Assembly (NCBI GenBank): GCA_024213275.1
Contig: JANAVG010000003.1
Location: forward strand, 124,001 to 188,000
DNA length: 64,000 nt
From: Rossellomorea sp. BNER
GTDB taxonomy: Bacteria; Bacillota; Bacilli; Bacillales; Bacillaceae_B
Direction of reading: 5' to 3'
In this document: positions 1-8,995 of the stretch, piece after piece
How the letters are laid out: every line of letters begins with the position of its first letter
Position numbering within the stretch: the first letter of the stretch is position 1
The notes under the pieces: model-generated
Databases searched by the model: none
Seen by the model: only the letters and a program-made list of their open reading frames with translations
What the model was told of the DNA's origin: nothing
Position numbers and translations under genes: made by a program

Positions 1-1
1 G

Positions 2-949
2 GTTGTTTCGAATCCGTTATCATCTCAGTATATATCGTTATTAAAAGAAGAGTCGGTGACTGTATCAGGAGGGGAAAAGAGTTCATTACTTTTACAAATT
101 CAAGAACAAGCTGAAAATTTTGAAGTTCCTGCGGAGGATGCTAAAATTGACGCTGTCTGGAAAGCGAGACCAGGTTACAATGGATTAAAGGTGAATATTG
201 ACGCATCATATAAGAAAATGAAAAAGAGTATGAAATTTGATCAAGAGAAATTGGTTTTTGAAGAAGTATCCCCTAAGATTCACCTAAATGATTTACCGCC
301 AGCACCCATTTACAAAGGTCATTCAGACAAATCCATGGTGGGTTTACTTATAAATGTTGCTTGGGGAAATGAATATATACCTGACATGCTTTCAACGTTA
401 GAAGAAAATAAAGTTTATGCGACATTCTTTCTTGAGGGAAAATGGGTAAAAGAAAATCCCGATTTAGCGAAGATGATAGCAGAAGCAGGCCATGAAATTG
501 GAAATCATTCTTATACCCACCCAGATATGAGGACGATTTCCTCAACAAAGGCTAAAGTAGAGTTAGAGAAAACTACAAAGGTTATCGAAGGTACGACTGG
601 GAAAAGTGTCAAATGGTTTGCTCCCCCGAGTGGAAGCATTCGTGATGAAGTTGTAAAAATAGCAGATGACATGAATATGGGAACCATTATGTGGAGTATC
701 GATACAATTGATTGGCAAAAACCAAGGCCAAGTGTCATCGTCCAGCGTGTGACATCAAAACTTCATAATGGAGCATTGATTCTTATGCACCCTACTCAAT
801 CCACTGCTAGTGCACTTCCGATTTTAATTCATGAAATTAAAGAAAAGAATCTTCGGTTAGGAACCGTTACTAATGTATTAAAAGAAGAAAGAATTGAACA
901 AGGTGGAAATAAATCTCTCCAACAAGGAGAGATTAATATTAAACAGTAG
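2..949 (+). CDS. ylxY: YlxY-like polysaccharide deacetylase-family protein, 5' end cut by window
   Basis: The reading frame is open back to base 2 with no convincing start, so the N-terminus lies outside the window; a GTG at 56 is internal. The C-terminal ~200 residues have a NodB/CE4 fold pattern: HSYTHP (metal-binding His motif), a SIDTIDW segment and ALILMH near the end. Two catalytic motifs are degraded: the usual TFDDG is NVAWGN (around 353-370), so the catalytic and metal-binding Asp pair is missing, and the Arg of the RxPxG motif is absent (APPSGS). The YlxY family sits upstream of mlpA in Bacillus, as here. It is probably a cell-envelope protein that has lost or altered deacetylase chemistry. 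Family assignment is strong; function is unknown. Confidence 0.85.
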   Translation, partial: VVSNPLSSQYISLLKEESVTVSGGEKSSLLLQIQEQAENFEVPAEDAKIDAVWKARPGYNGLKVNIDASYKKMKKSMKFDQEKLVFEEVSPKIHLNDLPPAPIYKGHSDKSMVGLLINVAWGNEYIPDMLSTLEENKVYATFFLEGKWVKENPDLAKMIAEAGHEIGNHSYTHPDMRTISSTKAKVELEKTTKVIEGTTGKSVKWFAPPSGSIRDEVVKIADDMNMGTIMWSIDTIDWQKPRPSVIVQRVTSKLHNGALILMHPTQSTASALPILIHEIKEKNLRLGTVTNVLKEERIEQGGNKSLQQGEINIKQ

Positions 950-978
950 ATGTAGGCAACAAGACAGGAGGATTAACA

Positions 979-2217
979 TTGATTAAGAAATATACTTGTC
1001 AAAATGGACTAAGAATTGTTCTAGAGGAAATTCCAACTGTTCGATCAGTAGCAATTGGTGTTTGGATTAATGCAGGATCAAGAAACGAACATGCTAATAA
1101 TAATGGGATTTCACATTTTCTTGAGCATATGTTTTTTAAAGGCACAAAAACACGTTCAGCTCGCGAAATTGCTGAATCGTTTGATAGTATTGGGGGACAA
1201 GTAAACGCCTTTACTTCAAAAGAATATACTTGTTACTATGCTAAAGTACTGGACACTCACGCTTCATATGCTCTTGAAATACTTTCTGATATGTTTTTCC
1301 ATTCAACTTTTGTTGATGCGGAATTAAAAAAAGAAAAAAATGTTGTCTATGAAGAAATAAAAATGTATGAAGATACACCTGATGATATTGTTCATGATGT
1401 TTTAAGTAAAGCTGTCTATGAGAATCATTCATTGGGATATCCAATTCTTGGAACAGAAGAAACGCTTGAAACTTTTTCCAGAGATACATTAAATGAATAC
1501 ATGCATGATATGTATACCCCTGACCAAGTTGTTGTATCTATTGCAGGAAATATACAGGAGTCATTCATAAATGAGGTAGAAAAACTGTTTGGAAACTATG
1601 AAGGCGGTAATAGACCCGAAAAAGCTGAAAGCCCTGTATTTCACAGTAATAAAATTGCTCGTAAAAAAGAAACAGAACAGGCTCACCTTTGCATAGGGTA
1701 TGACGGGTTACATATCGGTCACAAAGATATTTATAGCTTAATTGTACTGAATAATATTTTGGGTGGAAGCATGTCTTCCCGTTTATTCCAAGAAGTTCGT
1801 GAGCAAAGGGGATTAGCTTATTCTGTTTTCTCTTACCATTCTGCCTATGAAGATAGTGGAATGTTGACGATTTACGGAGGGACTGGTGCAAAACAATTAG
1901 ATCAACTATTTGATACCATTCAATCTACATTGAACTCCTTTAAATTAGAGGGAATTACATCTAAAGAACTTACAAATAGTAAAGAACAGCTAAAAGGGAA
2001 CTTAATGCTGAGCCTTGAGAGTACAAATAGTCGAATGAGTCGCAACGGAAAAAATGAATTACTTCTAAAACGACATCGTACACTTGACGAGATTGTGGAG
2101 GAAATTGACAAGGTATCGGATACAAGTGTCAATAAATTAGCAAATACACTTTTCACAAATGAATTTTCTGCAGCTCTTATTAGTCCAAATGGAGAAATGC
2201 CTAAAAATATAGGTTAG
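979..2217 (+). CDS. mlpA: M16-family zinc peptidase MlpA (YmxG)
   Basis: 412 residues, the usual length for this insulinase/processing-peptidase family. The zinc motif HxxEH is present as HFLEHMFFKGT about 50 residues in, and the C-terminal half has the conserved RGLAYSVFSYHS segment. The start is TTG at 979, preceded by a good AGGAGG about 7 nt upstream. It lies 29 bp after ylxY, the order found in Bacillus, so the two are probably co-transcribed. In B. subtilis MlpA is a cytoplasmic protease linked to control of extracellular protease production; that role is carried over from the family. A palindromic element follows the stop codon and may end the transcript. Confidence 0.92.
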   Translation: MIKKYTCQNGLRIVLEEIPTVRSVAIGVWINAGSRNEHANNNGISHFLEHMFFKGTKTRSAREIAESFDSIGGQVNAFTSKEYTCYYAKVLDTHASYALEILSDMFFHSTFVDAELKKEKNVVYEEIKMYEDTPDDIVHDVLSKAVYENHSLGYPILGTEETLETFSRDTLNEYMHDMYTPDQVVVSIAGNIQESFINEVEKLFGNYEGGNRPEKAESPVFHSNKIARKKETEQAHLCIGYDGLHIGHKDIYSLIVLNNILGGSMSSRLFQEVREQRGLAYSVFSYHSAYEDSGMLTIYGGTGAKQLDQLFDTIQSTLNSFKLEGITSKELTNSKEQLKGNLMLSLESTNSRMSRNGKNELLLKRHRTLDEIVEEIDKVSDTSVNKLANTLFTNEFSAALISPNGEMPKNIG

Positions 2218-2229
2218 TTACTCTGGAAC

Positions 2230-2347
2230 GGGACTGTCTCAAAAGGGGTCCGGAACCACTATGAACGTCCATATATAGAAGTTGTAATGAGGATTTCTTC
2301 TATGTATTGAAGTTTTGGTTCTTTACACCTTGGTTTTGGGACAGCCC
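2230..2347. repeat. Palindromic dispersed element, copy 1, doubling as terminator
   Basis: The ends are near-perfect inverted repeats (GGGACTGTCTCAAAA at 2230-2244 and TTTTGGGACAGCCC at 2334-2347), about 118 bp apart, followed by a T-run. A related element in the opposite orientation lies at 23834-23939; by eye the interiors share ATATAGAA, TGAGGATTT and a TGAAGT segment in the same order. It looks like a small non-autonomous repeat family that also ends the mlpA transcript. It fills most of the gap to ymxH (2218-2558); the remaining ~200 bp hold nothing I recognise. Confidence 0.6.
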
Positions 2348-2558
2348 TTTTTTTCATTTAGGTTCTTTTCTAAAAGATTGTTGTTTCATAAATAGATTTT
2401 GTGAAAGCAACTTTCATTTATGGTCAGGTGATGTAGTAGATATAGGTTAACCGTCAAACTTCTTTCCCAATATGCTCAATTTAGATGGACTTTTGTTCTA
2501 AAAAGGAAAAGCCTATTATACATTTTATTATAGAGAAATGAAAAGGAGGTTTCTTGCA

Positions 2559-2795
2559 TTGAGATTAAGTGAATTGAGTGGGAAAGAAATCGTTGATTAT
2601 AAAAGAGCTGAACGATTAGGGGTTTTAGGGCAGACCGATTTGGAGTTTAATGATAAAACAGGTCAAATAGGTGCTCTTGTCATTCCAACAGGAAAATGGA
2701 TGAGAAAACAAAGTAGTGAAATTCGCGTACCTTGGCATCAAATTCGAACGATTGGTACGGATATGATTATTCTCGAAGTGTCTGAACGGAGTTGA
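2559..2795 (+). CDS. ymxH: YlmC/YmxH-family PRC-barrel sporulation protein
   Basis: A single PRC-barrel domain (LSELSGKEIVD near the N-terminus, then LGQTDLEF and the VPWHQIRTIGTDMII end) fills the protein, as in YmxH/YlmC. I place the start at TTG 2559 because a strong AAAGGAGG lies at 2542-2549; the in-frame ATG at 2538 sits upstream of and against that site and is unlikely to be used. That gives 78 residues. It lies between mlpA and spoVFA, its usual Bacillus position. Family members occur in spore formers and one is tied to sporulation, but no molecular activity is known to me. Confidence 0.85.
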   Translation: MRLSELSGKEIVDYKRAERLGVLGQTDLEFNDKTGQIGALVIPTGKWMRKQSSEIRVPWHQIRTIGTDMIILEVSERS

Positions 2796-2999
2796 AAACT
2801 ACAATAGTTGTGAAGATGGCCCAATTGGTGTTTGGAAGCACATGCTGGGTATTAAGATGAAATCTTAAAGGTTTCTCTTTATATTGAAGTTGTGAATCCT
2901 GTATCAACTTTTTTATTGAACACCATTTAAATTAACGTAATTCCCTTAAAAAATATGAATCCTAATAGCTCTAAGTTAAAAAGCCTCGAGTCATAAGGC

Positions 3000-3044
3000 G
3001 AGCCATGAAAGACTGGGAAAGTTCCCACCTTTCATGGCTCGTTT
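3000..3044 (+). terminator. Intrinsic terminator after ymxH
   Basis: A 12-bp perfect stem (GAGCCATGAAAG / CTTTCATGGCTC) with a nested GGGAA/TTCCC is followed by GTTTT. It separates ymxH from the spoVF operon. Confidence 0.75.
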
Positions 3045-3143
3045 TAATGCTTATGCTTATCCTCTAAACAAAAACTGCAGTTTGTGGTCTTTTTAAAAAC
3101 TTTAATAATCCCCTTTTTCCTCTATTCTTTCTTATCTTCACTC

Positions 3144-3171
3144 ACCTATTCTAGATTACATTCATACACTG
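3144..3171 (+). promoter_or_regulatory. Sigma-K-like promoter of spoVFAB
   Basis: AC at 3144-3145, 17 nt, then CATACACTG at 3163-3171, one mismatch from CATANNNTA. The spoVF operon is sigma-K dependent in B. subtilis, so the position fits known biology. Confidence 0.5.
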
Positions 3172-3233
3172 TTGAAGTGATAACCTTATATTTCTAGTAA
3201 TTCGATTATGGATAAAAGAAGGTGAAAGTGTTG

Positions 3234-4112
3234 ATGTTGACTGGAATGCAGATCGCAGTATTAGGCGGAGATGCTCGTCAACTCGAGATCATTCGTAAGC
3301 TTACAGAACTTGATGCAAAACTATCCTTAGTTGGATTTGAGCAGTTAGACCATGCATTTACAGGTGCGACGAAAGAAAAATTAACTGAAGTGAATTTTAG
3401 TGAGGTAGATGCCATTATTCTTCCCGTACCCGGAACCAGTCTGGACGGGGATGTAGACACGATTTTTTCAAATGAAAAAATCAGAATAACAGAAGAAATA
3501 CTTATGCAAACTCCTTCTCATTGTGTAGTTTACTCAGGAATAACTAATCGTTACCTTGATGATATTATTCAATCCTCTAATAAAAAACTAGTTCAATTAT
3601 TTGAGCGGGATGATGTCGCCATTTACAACTCAATCCCAACTGTTGAAGGAACGATTATGATGGCGATTCAGCATACGGATTTTACAATTCATGGTTCAAA
3701 GGTTGCCGTACTTGGCTTAGGTCGTGTTGGAATGAGTGTGGCACGTACTTTCCATCATCTAGGGGCGAGAGTAAAAGTTGGAGCGAGGAAAAGTGAACAC
3801 CTTGCAAGAATCTCTGAAATGGGTCTAACTCCATTTCACTTAGATGATCTTCAGAAAGAAGTAAATGACTGTGATATATGCATAAATACAATCCCGGTAT
3901 TAATTGTTACAGCAAATGTAATTGCCAAAATGCCTTCACATACCTTAGTCATTGATCTAGCTTCTAAGCCAGGTGGCACGGATTTTAGGTATGCAGAAAA
4001 AAGGGGAGTTAAAGCATTATTAGCCCCAGGACTTCCAGGCATTGTCGCACCGAAAACTGCAGGTCAAATCTTAGCAAATGTATTATCTCAGTTGTTAGAA
4101 GGTGACAAGTAA
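3234..4112 (+). CDS. spoVFA: Dipicolinate synthase subunit A
   Basis: Subunit A of dipicolinate synthase acts in the sporulating mother cell to make dipicolinic acid from the lysine-pathway intermediate dihydrodipicolinate. Visible are the N-terminal motif GGDARQLEI, the LFERDDVAIYNSIPTVEGT stretch, and a Rossmann NAD(P)-binding loop (VLGLGRVGM) near residue 165. The C-terminus (LLAPGLPGIVAPKTAGQIL) is highly typical. I choose ATG 3234, with GAAGGTGA 9 nt upstream; the GTG at 3222 lies inside that Shine-Dalgarno. That gives 292 residues, close to the family's usual ~297. spoVFB follows after 20 bp, and asd-dapG-dapA downstream supply the substrate. Confidence 0.95.
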   Translation: MLTGMQIAVLGGDARQLEIIRKLTELDAKLSLVGFEQLDHAFTGATKEKLTEVNFSEVDAIILPVPGTSLDGDVDTIFSNEKIRITEEILMQTPSHCVVYSGITNRYLDDIIQSSNKKLVQLFERDDVAIYNSIPTVEGTIMMAIQHTDFTIHGSKVAVLGLGRVGMSVARTFHHLGARVKVGARKSEHLARISEMGLTPFHLDDLQKEVNDCDICINTIPVLIVTANVIAKMPSHTLVIDLASKPGGTDFRYAEKRGVKALLAPGLPGIVAPKTAGQILANVLSQLLEGDK

Positions 4113-4132
4113 ACAAGAAAGGGGAATTCATA

Positions 4133-4726
4133 ATGGGTGTAAAGGGTAAAAGAATCGGTTTCGGATTAACTGGTTCACATTGTACGTATGATGCCGTTTT
4201 TCCTGAAATTGAAAAATTGGTTAATGAAGGTGCAGAAGTCATCCCTGTTGTAACAAGTACTGTAAAAAATACGGTTACTCGGTTTGGAGATGGAGAAGAT
4301 TGGATTAGAAGAATAGAAGAGGTTACAGGCCATAAAGTAGTTGATACGATTGTAAAGGCTGAACCTCTTGGTCCAAAGCTTCCTCTTGATTGCATGATTA
4401 TCGCTCCCCTTACAGGTAATTCCATGAGTAAATTTGCAAATGCAATGACAGACTCTCCAGTTTTAATGGCTGCAAAAGCAACATTAAGAAATCATCGACC
4501 AGTTGTTTTAGGGATTTCTACAAATGATGCACTTGGTTTAAATGGAGTTAATCTTATGCGTTTGATCTCAACAAAGGATATTTATTTTATTCCTTTTGGC
4601 CAGGATGATCCCGAAAAGAAACCAAAATCGATGGTGGCTCGAATGAAATTGCTACAAGAAACGGTAGAATCAGCAATGGAAGGAAAACAATTACAACCGG
4701 TTGTTGTCGAACGTTTTTTAGATTAA
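4133..4726 (+). CDS. spoVFB: Dipicolinate synthase subunit B
   Basis: 197 residues; a flavoprotein-fold (PF02441-type) protein that pairs with SpoVFA to form dipicolinate synthase. The N-terminal IGFGLTGSHCTYDAV and the IAPLTGNSMSKFANAMTD segment are characteristic. ATG 4133 follows an AAGAAAGGGG ribosome site. A hairpin terminator at 4734-4784 closes this two-gene sporulation operon, which should be expressed in the mother cell from the sigma-K-like promoter upstream of spoVFA. Confidence 0.95.
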   Translation: MGVKGKRIGFGLTGSHCTYDAVFPEIEKLVNEGAEVIPVVTSTVKNTVTRFGDGEDWIRRIEEVTGHKVVDTIVKAEPLGPKLPLDCMIIAPLTGNSMSKFANAMTDSPVLMAAKATLRNHRPVVLGISTNDALGLNGVNLMRLISTKDIYFIPFGQDDPEKKPKSMVARMKLLQETVESAMEGKQLQPVVVERFLD

Positions 4727-4733
4727 CTATATA

Positions 4734-4784
4734 GAAGGCTAGACTACTACCATCCCCCATTCTTATAGTAGTTAGCCTTCTTTT
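4734..4784 (+). terminator. Terminator of spoVFAB
   Basis: Stem GAAGGCTA / TAGCCTTC, extended inwards by an imperfect CTAC/GTAG pairing, then TTTTA. Confidence 0.7.
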
Positions 4785-4890
4785 ATTGCGAATAGAAAAA
4801 ACTTCAATTACTGAAAATGTAATGTTTATATAGGTTTATTAATATTGTATGGAAATAATATGCACTTAATTTTTTTAATGCAAATTTATA

Positions 4891-4917
4891 TTGTCAAACA
4901 ATTGTTTATGTTAGAAT
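4891..4917 (+). promoter_or_regulatory. Sigma-A-like promoter for asd
   Basis: TTGTCA at 4891-4896 and TAGAAT at 4912-4917, 15 nt apart (slightly short), about 70 bp upstream of asd. No leader riboswitch was recognised here. Confidence 0.4.
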
Positions 4918-4986
4918 ATTCTTTATTACGATAAACCATTGAATTGTTTATAGGATTTCGTTATACAGGAAGGGGAAGATGTTAAG

Positions 4987-6033
4987 ATGGTATCTAGTTA
5001 TCATGTAGCTGTTGTAGGTGCAACGGGTGCAGTAGGACAACAAATGATTCAAACATTAGAAAGTAGGAACTTTCCTATTGGAAAATTAACCTTACTATCT
5101 TCTGCGCGCTCTGCAGGTAAGAGAGTAGTATATAAAGGTGAAGAGATCACTGTACAAGAGGCTACTCCAGAAATTTTCGAAGGAGTAGATATAGCTTTAT
5201 TTAGTGCAGGTGGAAGCGTTTCTAAAGAACTAGCTCCAGAAGCGGCAAAACGTGGAGCGATTTGTATAGACAATACTAGTGCATATAGAATGGATCCGGA
5301 TGTTCCTCTTGTTGTTCCAGAAGTAAATGAAGATGATATTAAGAATCATAAAGGAATTATTGCTAATCCAAATTGTTCAACTATCCAAATGGTTGCAGCA
5401 TTAGAACCTATTCGTCAGAAATTTGGGTTAACGAAAATTATTGTTTCAACTTATCAAGCTGTATCGGGGGCAGGGGCTGCTGCCATCGAAGAGCTTGAGG
5501 AACAAGCAAAAGCCATTCTTAATGGTGAGGATTTCACTCCCGAAGTACTTCCGGTGAAAGGTGACCAAAATCATTACCAAATTGCTTTTAATGCCGTTCC
5601 TCAAATTGATAAGTTTCAAGATAATGGTTATACATTTGAAGAAATGAAGATGATTAATGAAACGAAAAAGATTATGCATAGTGATGACTTAAAGGTAGCT
5701 GCAACATGTGTCAGATTACCGATTGTAACAGGACATTCTGAAAGTGTGTATGTTGAAGTAGAGCATGAAAATGTATCTGTAAAAGATATCCATGAAGTTC
5801 TTTCAAATGCACCAGGAATTGTTTTAGAGGATGCACCTCAAGAACAAATTTATCCAATGCCTGCTAATGCTGTTGGTAAAAATGATGTATTTGTAGGCCG
5901 TGTTAGAAAAGATTTAGATGATGACAAAGGAATCCACCTTTGGATTGTATCCGACAATCTCTTAAAAGGAGCTGCATGGAACTCAGTCCAGATCGCTGAA
6001 AGTTTAGTTCGTCTTGGTTTACTAAAACATTAA
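4987..6033 (+). CDS. asd: Aspartate-semialdehyde dehydrogenase
   Basis: Reduces aspartyl phosphate to aspartate semialdehyde with NADPH, the branch-point step to lysine, diaminopimelate, threonine and methionine. The 348-residue protein has the N-terminal dinucleotide motif [12 protein letters not shown] and the active-site cysteine motif NPNCSTIQM at about residue 130. ATG 4987 follows AAGGGGAAG. The asd-dapG-dapA order matches B. subtilis, and the genes feed both peptidoglycan DAP and the dipicolinate made by the SpoVF pair just upstream. Confidence 0.97.
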   Translation: MVSSYHVAVVGATGAVGQQMIQTLESRNFPIGKLTLLSSARSAGKRVVYKGEEITVQEATPEIFEGVDIALFSAGGSVSKELAPEAAKRGAICIDNTSAYRMDPDVPLVVPEVNEDDIKNHKGIIANPNCSTIQMVAALEPIRQKFGLTKIIVSTYQAVSGAGAAAIEELEEQAKAILNGEDFTPEVLPVKGDQNHYQIAFNAVPQIDKFQDNGYTFEEMKMINETKKIMHSDDLKVAATCVRLPIVTGHSESVYVEVEHENVSVKDIHEVLSNAPGIVLEDAPQEQIYPMPANAVGKNDVFVGRVRKDLDDDKGIHLWIVSDNLLKGAAWNSVQIAESLVRLGLLKH

Positions 6034-6133
6034 AAAAGGTAGAGGTTATCTTGTATCTCAATGAACTTTATTCGTATCACTATTCTCGGGCATACCTCTA
6101 ATTAGACTTCTAGAAAAGCAATGAGGTGTCGAA

Positions 6134-7378
6134 ATGAAATTAACAGTTCAAAAGTATGGTGGTACATCCGTACGTGATGAGAACGGCCGATTAAAAGCAA
6201 TAGAACATATTAAGGGAGCCTTATCACAAGGGTATAAAGTCATCGTAGTTGTTTCTGCAATGGGAAGAAAGGGTGATACCTATGCTACGGATACCCTTTT
6301 AACTCTCATTAATGGAAACAAAACAAAACTGAGCAAGCGGGAGCAGGATTTGCTGTTATCATCCGGCGAAATTATCTCAAGTCTTGTTATGACTAATATG
6401 TTATTAGAAGAAGGAATTTCTTCAGTAGCTTTAACTGGTGCTCAAGCAGGATTCCGTACGAATCAAGATCATACAAATGCAAAGATTACTGAAATGAAAT
6501 GTGATCGATTGCTAGATGCATTAAGCCTCCATGATGTTATTGTTGTTGCTGGTTTTCAAGGGATAGCACCAAATGGCGATGTTACTACTATTGGACGTGG
6601 AGGAAGTGATACATCAGCCGCGGCTCTTGGTGTGACATTAAAAGCAGAATGGATCGATATCTTTACAGATGTAGAAGGGATTATGACGGCCGATCCGAGA
6701 ATTTCTGAGAAGGCTCGTCCTTTAACTGTTGTTTCATATAATGAAGCTTGCAATATGGCTTATCAAGGAGCAAAAGTGATTCATCCAAGAGCTGTAGAGA
6801 TGGCAATGACCGGTAAAGTTCCAATCAGAATCCGCTCAACCTATTCAGATAATCCTGGAACTTTAGTCACTTCAATCAATAGAGCAAAAGAAGATTTAAA
6901 ATTTGGAAAGAGACCGGTCACAGGTATTGCCCATGTTAATCATGTTTCGCAGCTGAAAGTATTTGCTAAAAAAGATCAATATAACTTACAGGCTGAAGTT
7001 TTCAAAGCAATGGCTAATGATAATATAAGTGTAGACTTTATCAATATCTCTCCTACTGGAGTCGTTTATACCGTTTCAGAAGAAATGACGGAACGTGCCA
7101 TTCAAACATTAAAAGCATTAGGTCACGAACCGATTATTGAGAGAGAATGTGCAAAGGTTTCGATTGTTGGAGCGGGGATGACAGGAATTCCTGGAATTAC
7201 TTCCACAATCGTATCTGCTTTATCGGAAAAGGGAATTCGAATTTTACAATCTGCTGATAGTCATACAACCATATGGGTTTTGGTAAAAGAAGCTGATTTA
7301 AAAACGGCCATTAACTCATTACATGATGCTTTTCAACTTGAAGCAGAAGCGTATACATTGGAATTGGATGAAATTTAA
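6134..7378 (+). CDS. dapG: Aspartate kinase I
   Basis: Phosphorylates aspartate, the first step of the lysine/DAP pathway. 414 residues: an amino-acid-kinase domain starting KYGGTSVRD, with GRGGSDTSAAALG in its middle, and two C-terminal ACT-type regulatory modules (around GVVYTVSEE and VSIVGAGMTGIPG). The location between asd and dapA points to the meso-DAP-inhibited isozyme DapG rather than LysC; that is inferred from synteny. A GAGGTGT ribosome site lies just upstream of ATG 6134. Confidence 0.95.
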   Translation: MKLTVQKYGGTSVRDENGRLKAIEHIKGALSQGYKVIVVVSAMGRKGDTYATDTLLTLINGNKTKLSKREQDLLLSSGEIISSLVMTNMLLEEGISSVALTGAQAGFRTNQDHTNAKITEMKCDRLLDALSLHDVIVVAGFQGIAPNGDVTTIGRGGSDTSAAALGVTLKAEWIDIFTDVEGIMTADPRISEKARPLTVVSYNEACNMAYQGAKVIHPRAVEMAMTGKVPIRIRSTYSDNPGTLVTSINRAKEDLKFGKRPVTGIAHVNHVSQLKVFAKKDQYNLQAEVFKAMANDNISVDFINISPTGVVYTVSEEMTERAIQTLKALGHEPIIERECAKVSIVGAGMTGIPGITSTIVSALSEKGIRILQSADSHTTIWVLVKEADLKTAINSLHDAFQLEAEAYTLELDEI

Positions 7379-7393
7379 AGGAGTGTGAAAGAC

Positions 7394-8260
7394 TTGCGTT
7401 TTGGGCGAGTATCAACTGCAATGGTTACCCCTTTTGATCATAAAGGTAACATTGATTTTCAAAAAACCACTCAATTAGTGGAGTTTCTCATTAATAATGG
7501 AACTGACTCTTTAGTAGTCGCAGGAACAACGGGGGAATCTCCTACGCTTTCCTCAGAAGAGAAGTTGGCTCTATTTCGTCAGGTGGTAAAAGCGGTAGAT
7601 GGACGTATCCCTGTTATTGCGGGAACAGGCAGTAACAATACGTACGCTTCGATTGAATTAACGAAGAAAGCAGAACAAACGGGTGTAGATGCGATAATGG
7701 TCGTTGCACCATATTATAATAAACCGAGCCAAAGAGGAATGTATGAACACTTTAAATCGATTGCTGCTGCCACTTCCCTCCCGGTTATGCTCTACAATGT
7801 TCCAGGTAGAACGGCCGTTAATATATCGGCTGATACCATCATCGAGCTTTCAAAGATTGATAACATTGTCGCAGTAAAAGAAGCAAGCGGTGATTTAGAT
7901 GCAATAACGGAAATTATCTCAAATACTGATGAAGATTTCTTACTTTATAGCGGGGATGATGCTTTAACGCTTCCGATTCTTTCAGTGGGGGGAGTCGGTA
8001 TCGTTTCTGTTGCATCTCATGTTGTGGGAAATGAAATCCAAGAAATGGTTAAAGCCTTTTTAGAAGGAGAATTAACTAAAGCAGCCAAACTTCACCAAAG
8101 CCTTCTTCCGTTAATGAAAGGCCTTTTCTCTGCTCCTAGCCCAACACCAGTAAAGACAGCGTTACAAATGAACGGGTTTGATGTGGGGTCTGTTCGATTA
8201 CCTCTTATCCCCTTAACAGAAGAGGAAAGAAAGAACATTTCAATTTTATTAACCAGATAA
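7394..8260 (+). CDS. dapA: 4-hydroxy-tetrahydrodipicolinate synthase
   Basis: Condenses pyruvate with aspartate semialdehyde. Typical signatures are GTTGESPTL, the YYNKPSQRG segment, YNVPGRT carrying the catalytic tyrosine, and AVKEASGD with the Schiff-base lysine. I place the start at TTG 7394: AAAGGAG at 7377-7383 is 10 nt upstream and the protein then begins in line with known DapA, whereas the in-frame GTG at 7385 abuts the Shine-Dalgarno. That gives 288 residues. It lies a few bases after dapG and its transcript ends at the hairpin at 8276-8307. Confidence 0.96.
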   Translation: MRFGRVSTAMVTPFDHKGNIDFQKTTQLVEFLINNGTDSLVVAGTTGESPTLSSEEKLALFRQVVKAVDGRIPVIAGTGSNNTYASIELTKKAEQTGVDAIMVVAPYYNKPSQRGMYEHFKSIAAATSLPVMLYNVPGRTAVNISADTIIELSKIDNIVAVKEASGDLDAITEIISNTDEDFLLYSGDDALTLPILSVGGVGIVSVASHVVGNEIQEMVKAFLEGELTKAAKLHQSLLPLMKGLFSAPSPTPVKTALQMNGFDVGSVRLPLIPLTEEERKNISILLTR

Positions 8261-8275
8261 CTATTATGTATAAAA

Positions 8276-8307
8276 AGAGGCCAGATTAGTTCTGGGCTCT
8301 TTTTTTA
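8276..8307 (+). terminator. Terminator of asd-dapG-dapA
   Basis: Imperfect 10-bp stem (AGAGGCCAGA / TCTGGGCTCT, one mismatch) followed by seven T. Confidence 0.75.
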
Positions 8308-8391
8308 TCAAAAAAATAAAGGGTTTTTCGTATTTAAATAGAAATTATTAAGATTGAAAAACTATACATATAAATTGCGAAGTGAAAATGA

Positions 8392-8928
8392 ATGATATTA
8401 CTCCTTTGTTTAATGGGTTATTTTTGTGGACAAATATTAACAGCCCATATAATTGGTAAACTATTTTACAAACAAGATATTTTTAAAGAGGGAAGTCAAA
8501 ACCCTGGTGCACGTAATGCGGGTCGCGTGTTCGGAAAAGCGGCCTTTCTCCTAGTTCTTTGTGGTGACATAGTTAAAATGATTGTCCCTATGTGGCTTGG
8601 AAAGCATTTTGGAGTAAACCTTGAGGAATTGGTATTGCTTATGGTATCAGTTGTTATAGGACATATGTATCCTAGTCTTTTCTCGTTTTCTGGAGGGAAA
8701 GGTGTTGCTCCATTCTTAGGTGGATTATTATTTCTTTCCCCATTCACCGTTGCTGTTACTGCTGTTATTATGTGCATACTATGGCCGTTTTTTGGTTTTA
8801 CTCGTTCGGGATTACTTACACTATTAAGCGTTCCCATTTCCTTTTATCTTTTTACAGAATCATTAACAGGCTCCATTTTTTTAGGAATCTTAATTATTAT
8901 AGTAATTTTAAAACATCTAAAAAAATAA
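8392..8928 (+). CDS. PlsY-like glycerol-3-phosphate acyltransferase family membrane protein
   Basis: 178 residues, almost entirely hydrophobic, with about five membrane segments. The family motifs of the acyl-phosphate:glycerol-3-phosphate acyltransferase PlsY are visible: GSQNPGARNAGRVFGK (usually SGNIGATN-like), GDIVKMIVP, and SFSGGKGVAPFLGG. It is therefore a membrane acyltransferase or a divergent paralogue; I would not call it the housekeeping plsY, because the first motif deviates. The ribosome site upstream of ATG 8392 is weak. It occupies the place between dapA and tepA where B. subtilis carries rnjB. Confidence 0.8.
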   Translation: MILLLCLMGYFCGQILTAHIIGKLFYKQDIFKEGSQNPGARNAGRVFGKAAFLLVLCGDIVKMIVPMWLGKHFGVNLEELVLLMVSVVIGHMYPSLFSFSGGKGVAPFLGGLLFLSPFTVAVTAVIMCILWPFFGFTRSGLLTLLSVPISFYLFTESLTGSIFLGILIIIVILKHLKK

Positions 8929-8995
8929 AAAATGACATTTGGTTATATGGGTTAGGAACCTTAGAAAAGATATACTGGTGAACGCTCATTTGTTA

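Larger units (their letters stand above)
2796..3233. other. Intergenic region between ymxH and spoVFA
   Basis: This 438-bp gap holds a strong terminator-like hairpin (3000-3044) and a sigma-K-like promoter (3144-3171) before spoVFA, both listed separately. I see no open reading frame with a ribosome-binding site and no RNA gene in the rest. Confidence 0.6.

Noticed and set aside
4009-4425. 138-codon minus-strand frame across spoVFA/spoVFB
   Set aside because: It overlaps two certain genes, has no ribosome site and its protein has no recognisable order; it is a shadow frame.
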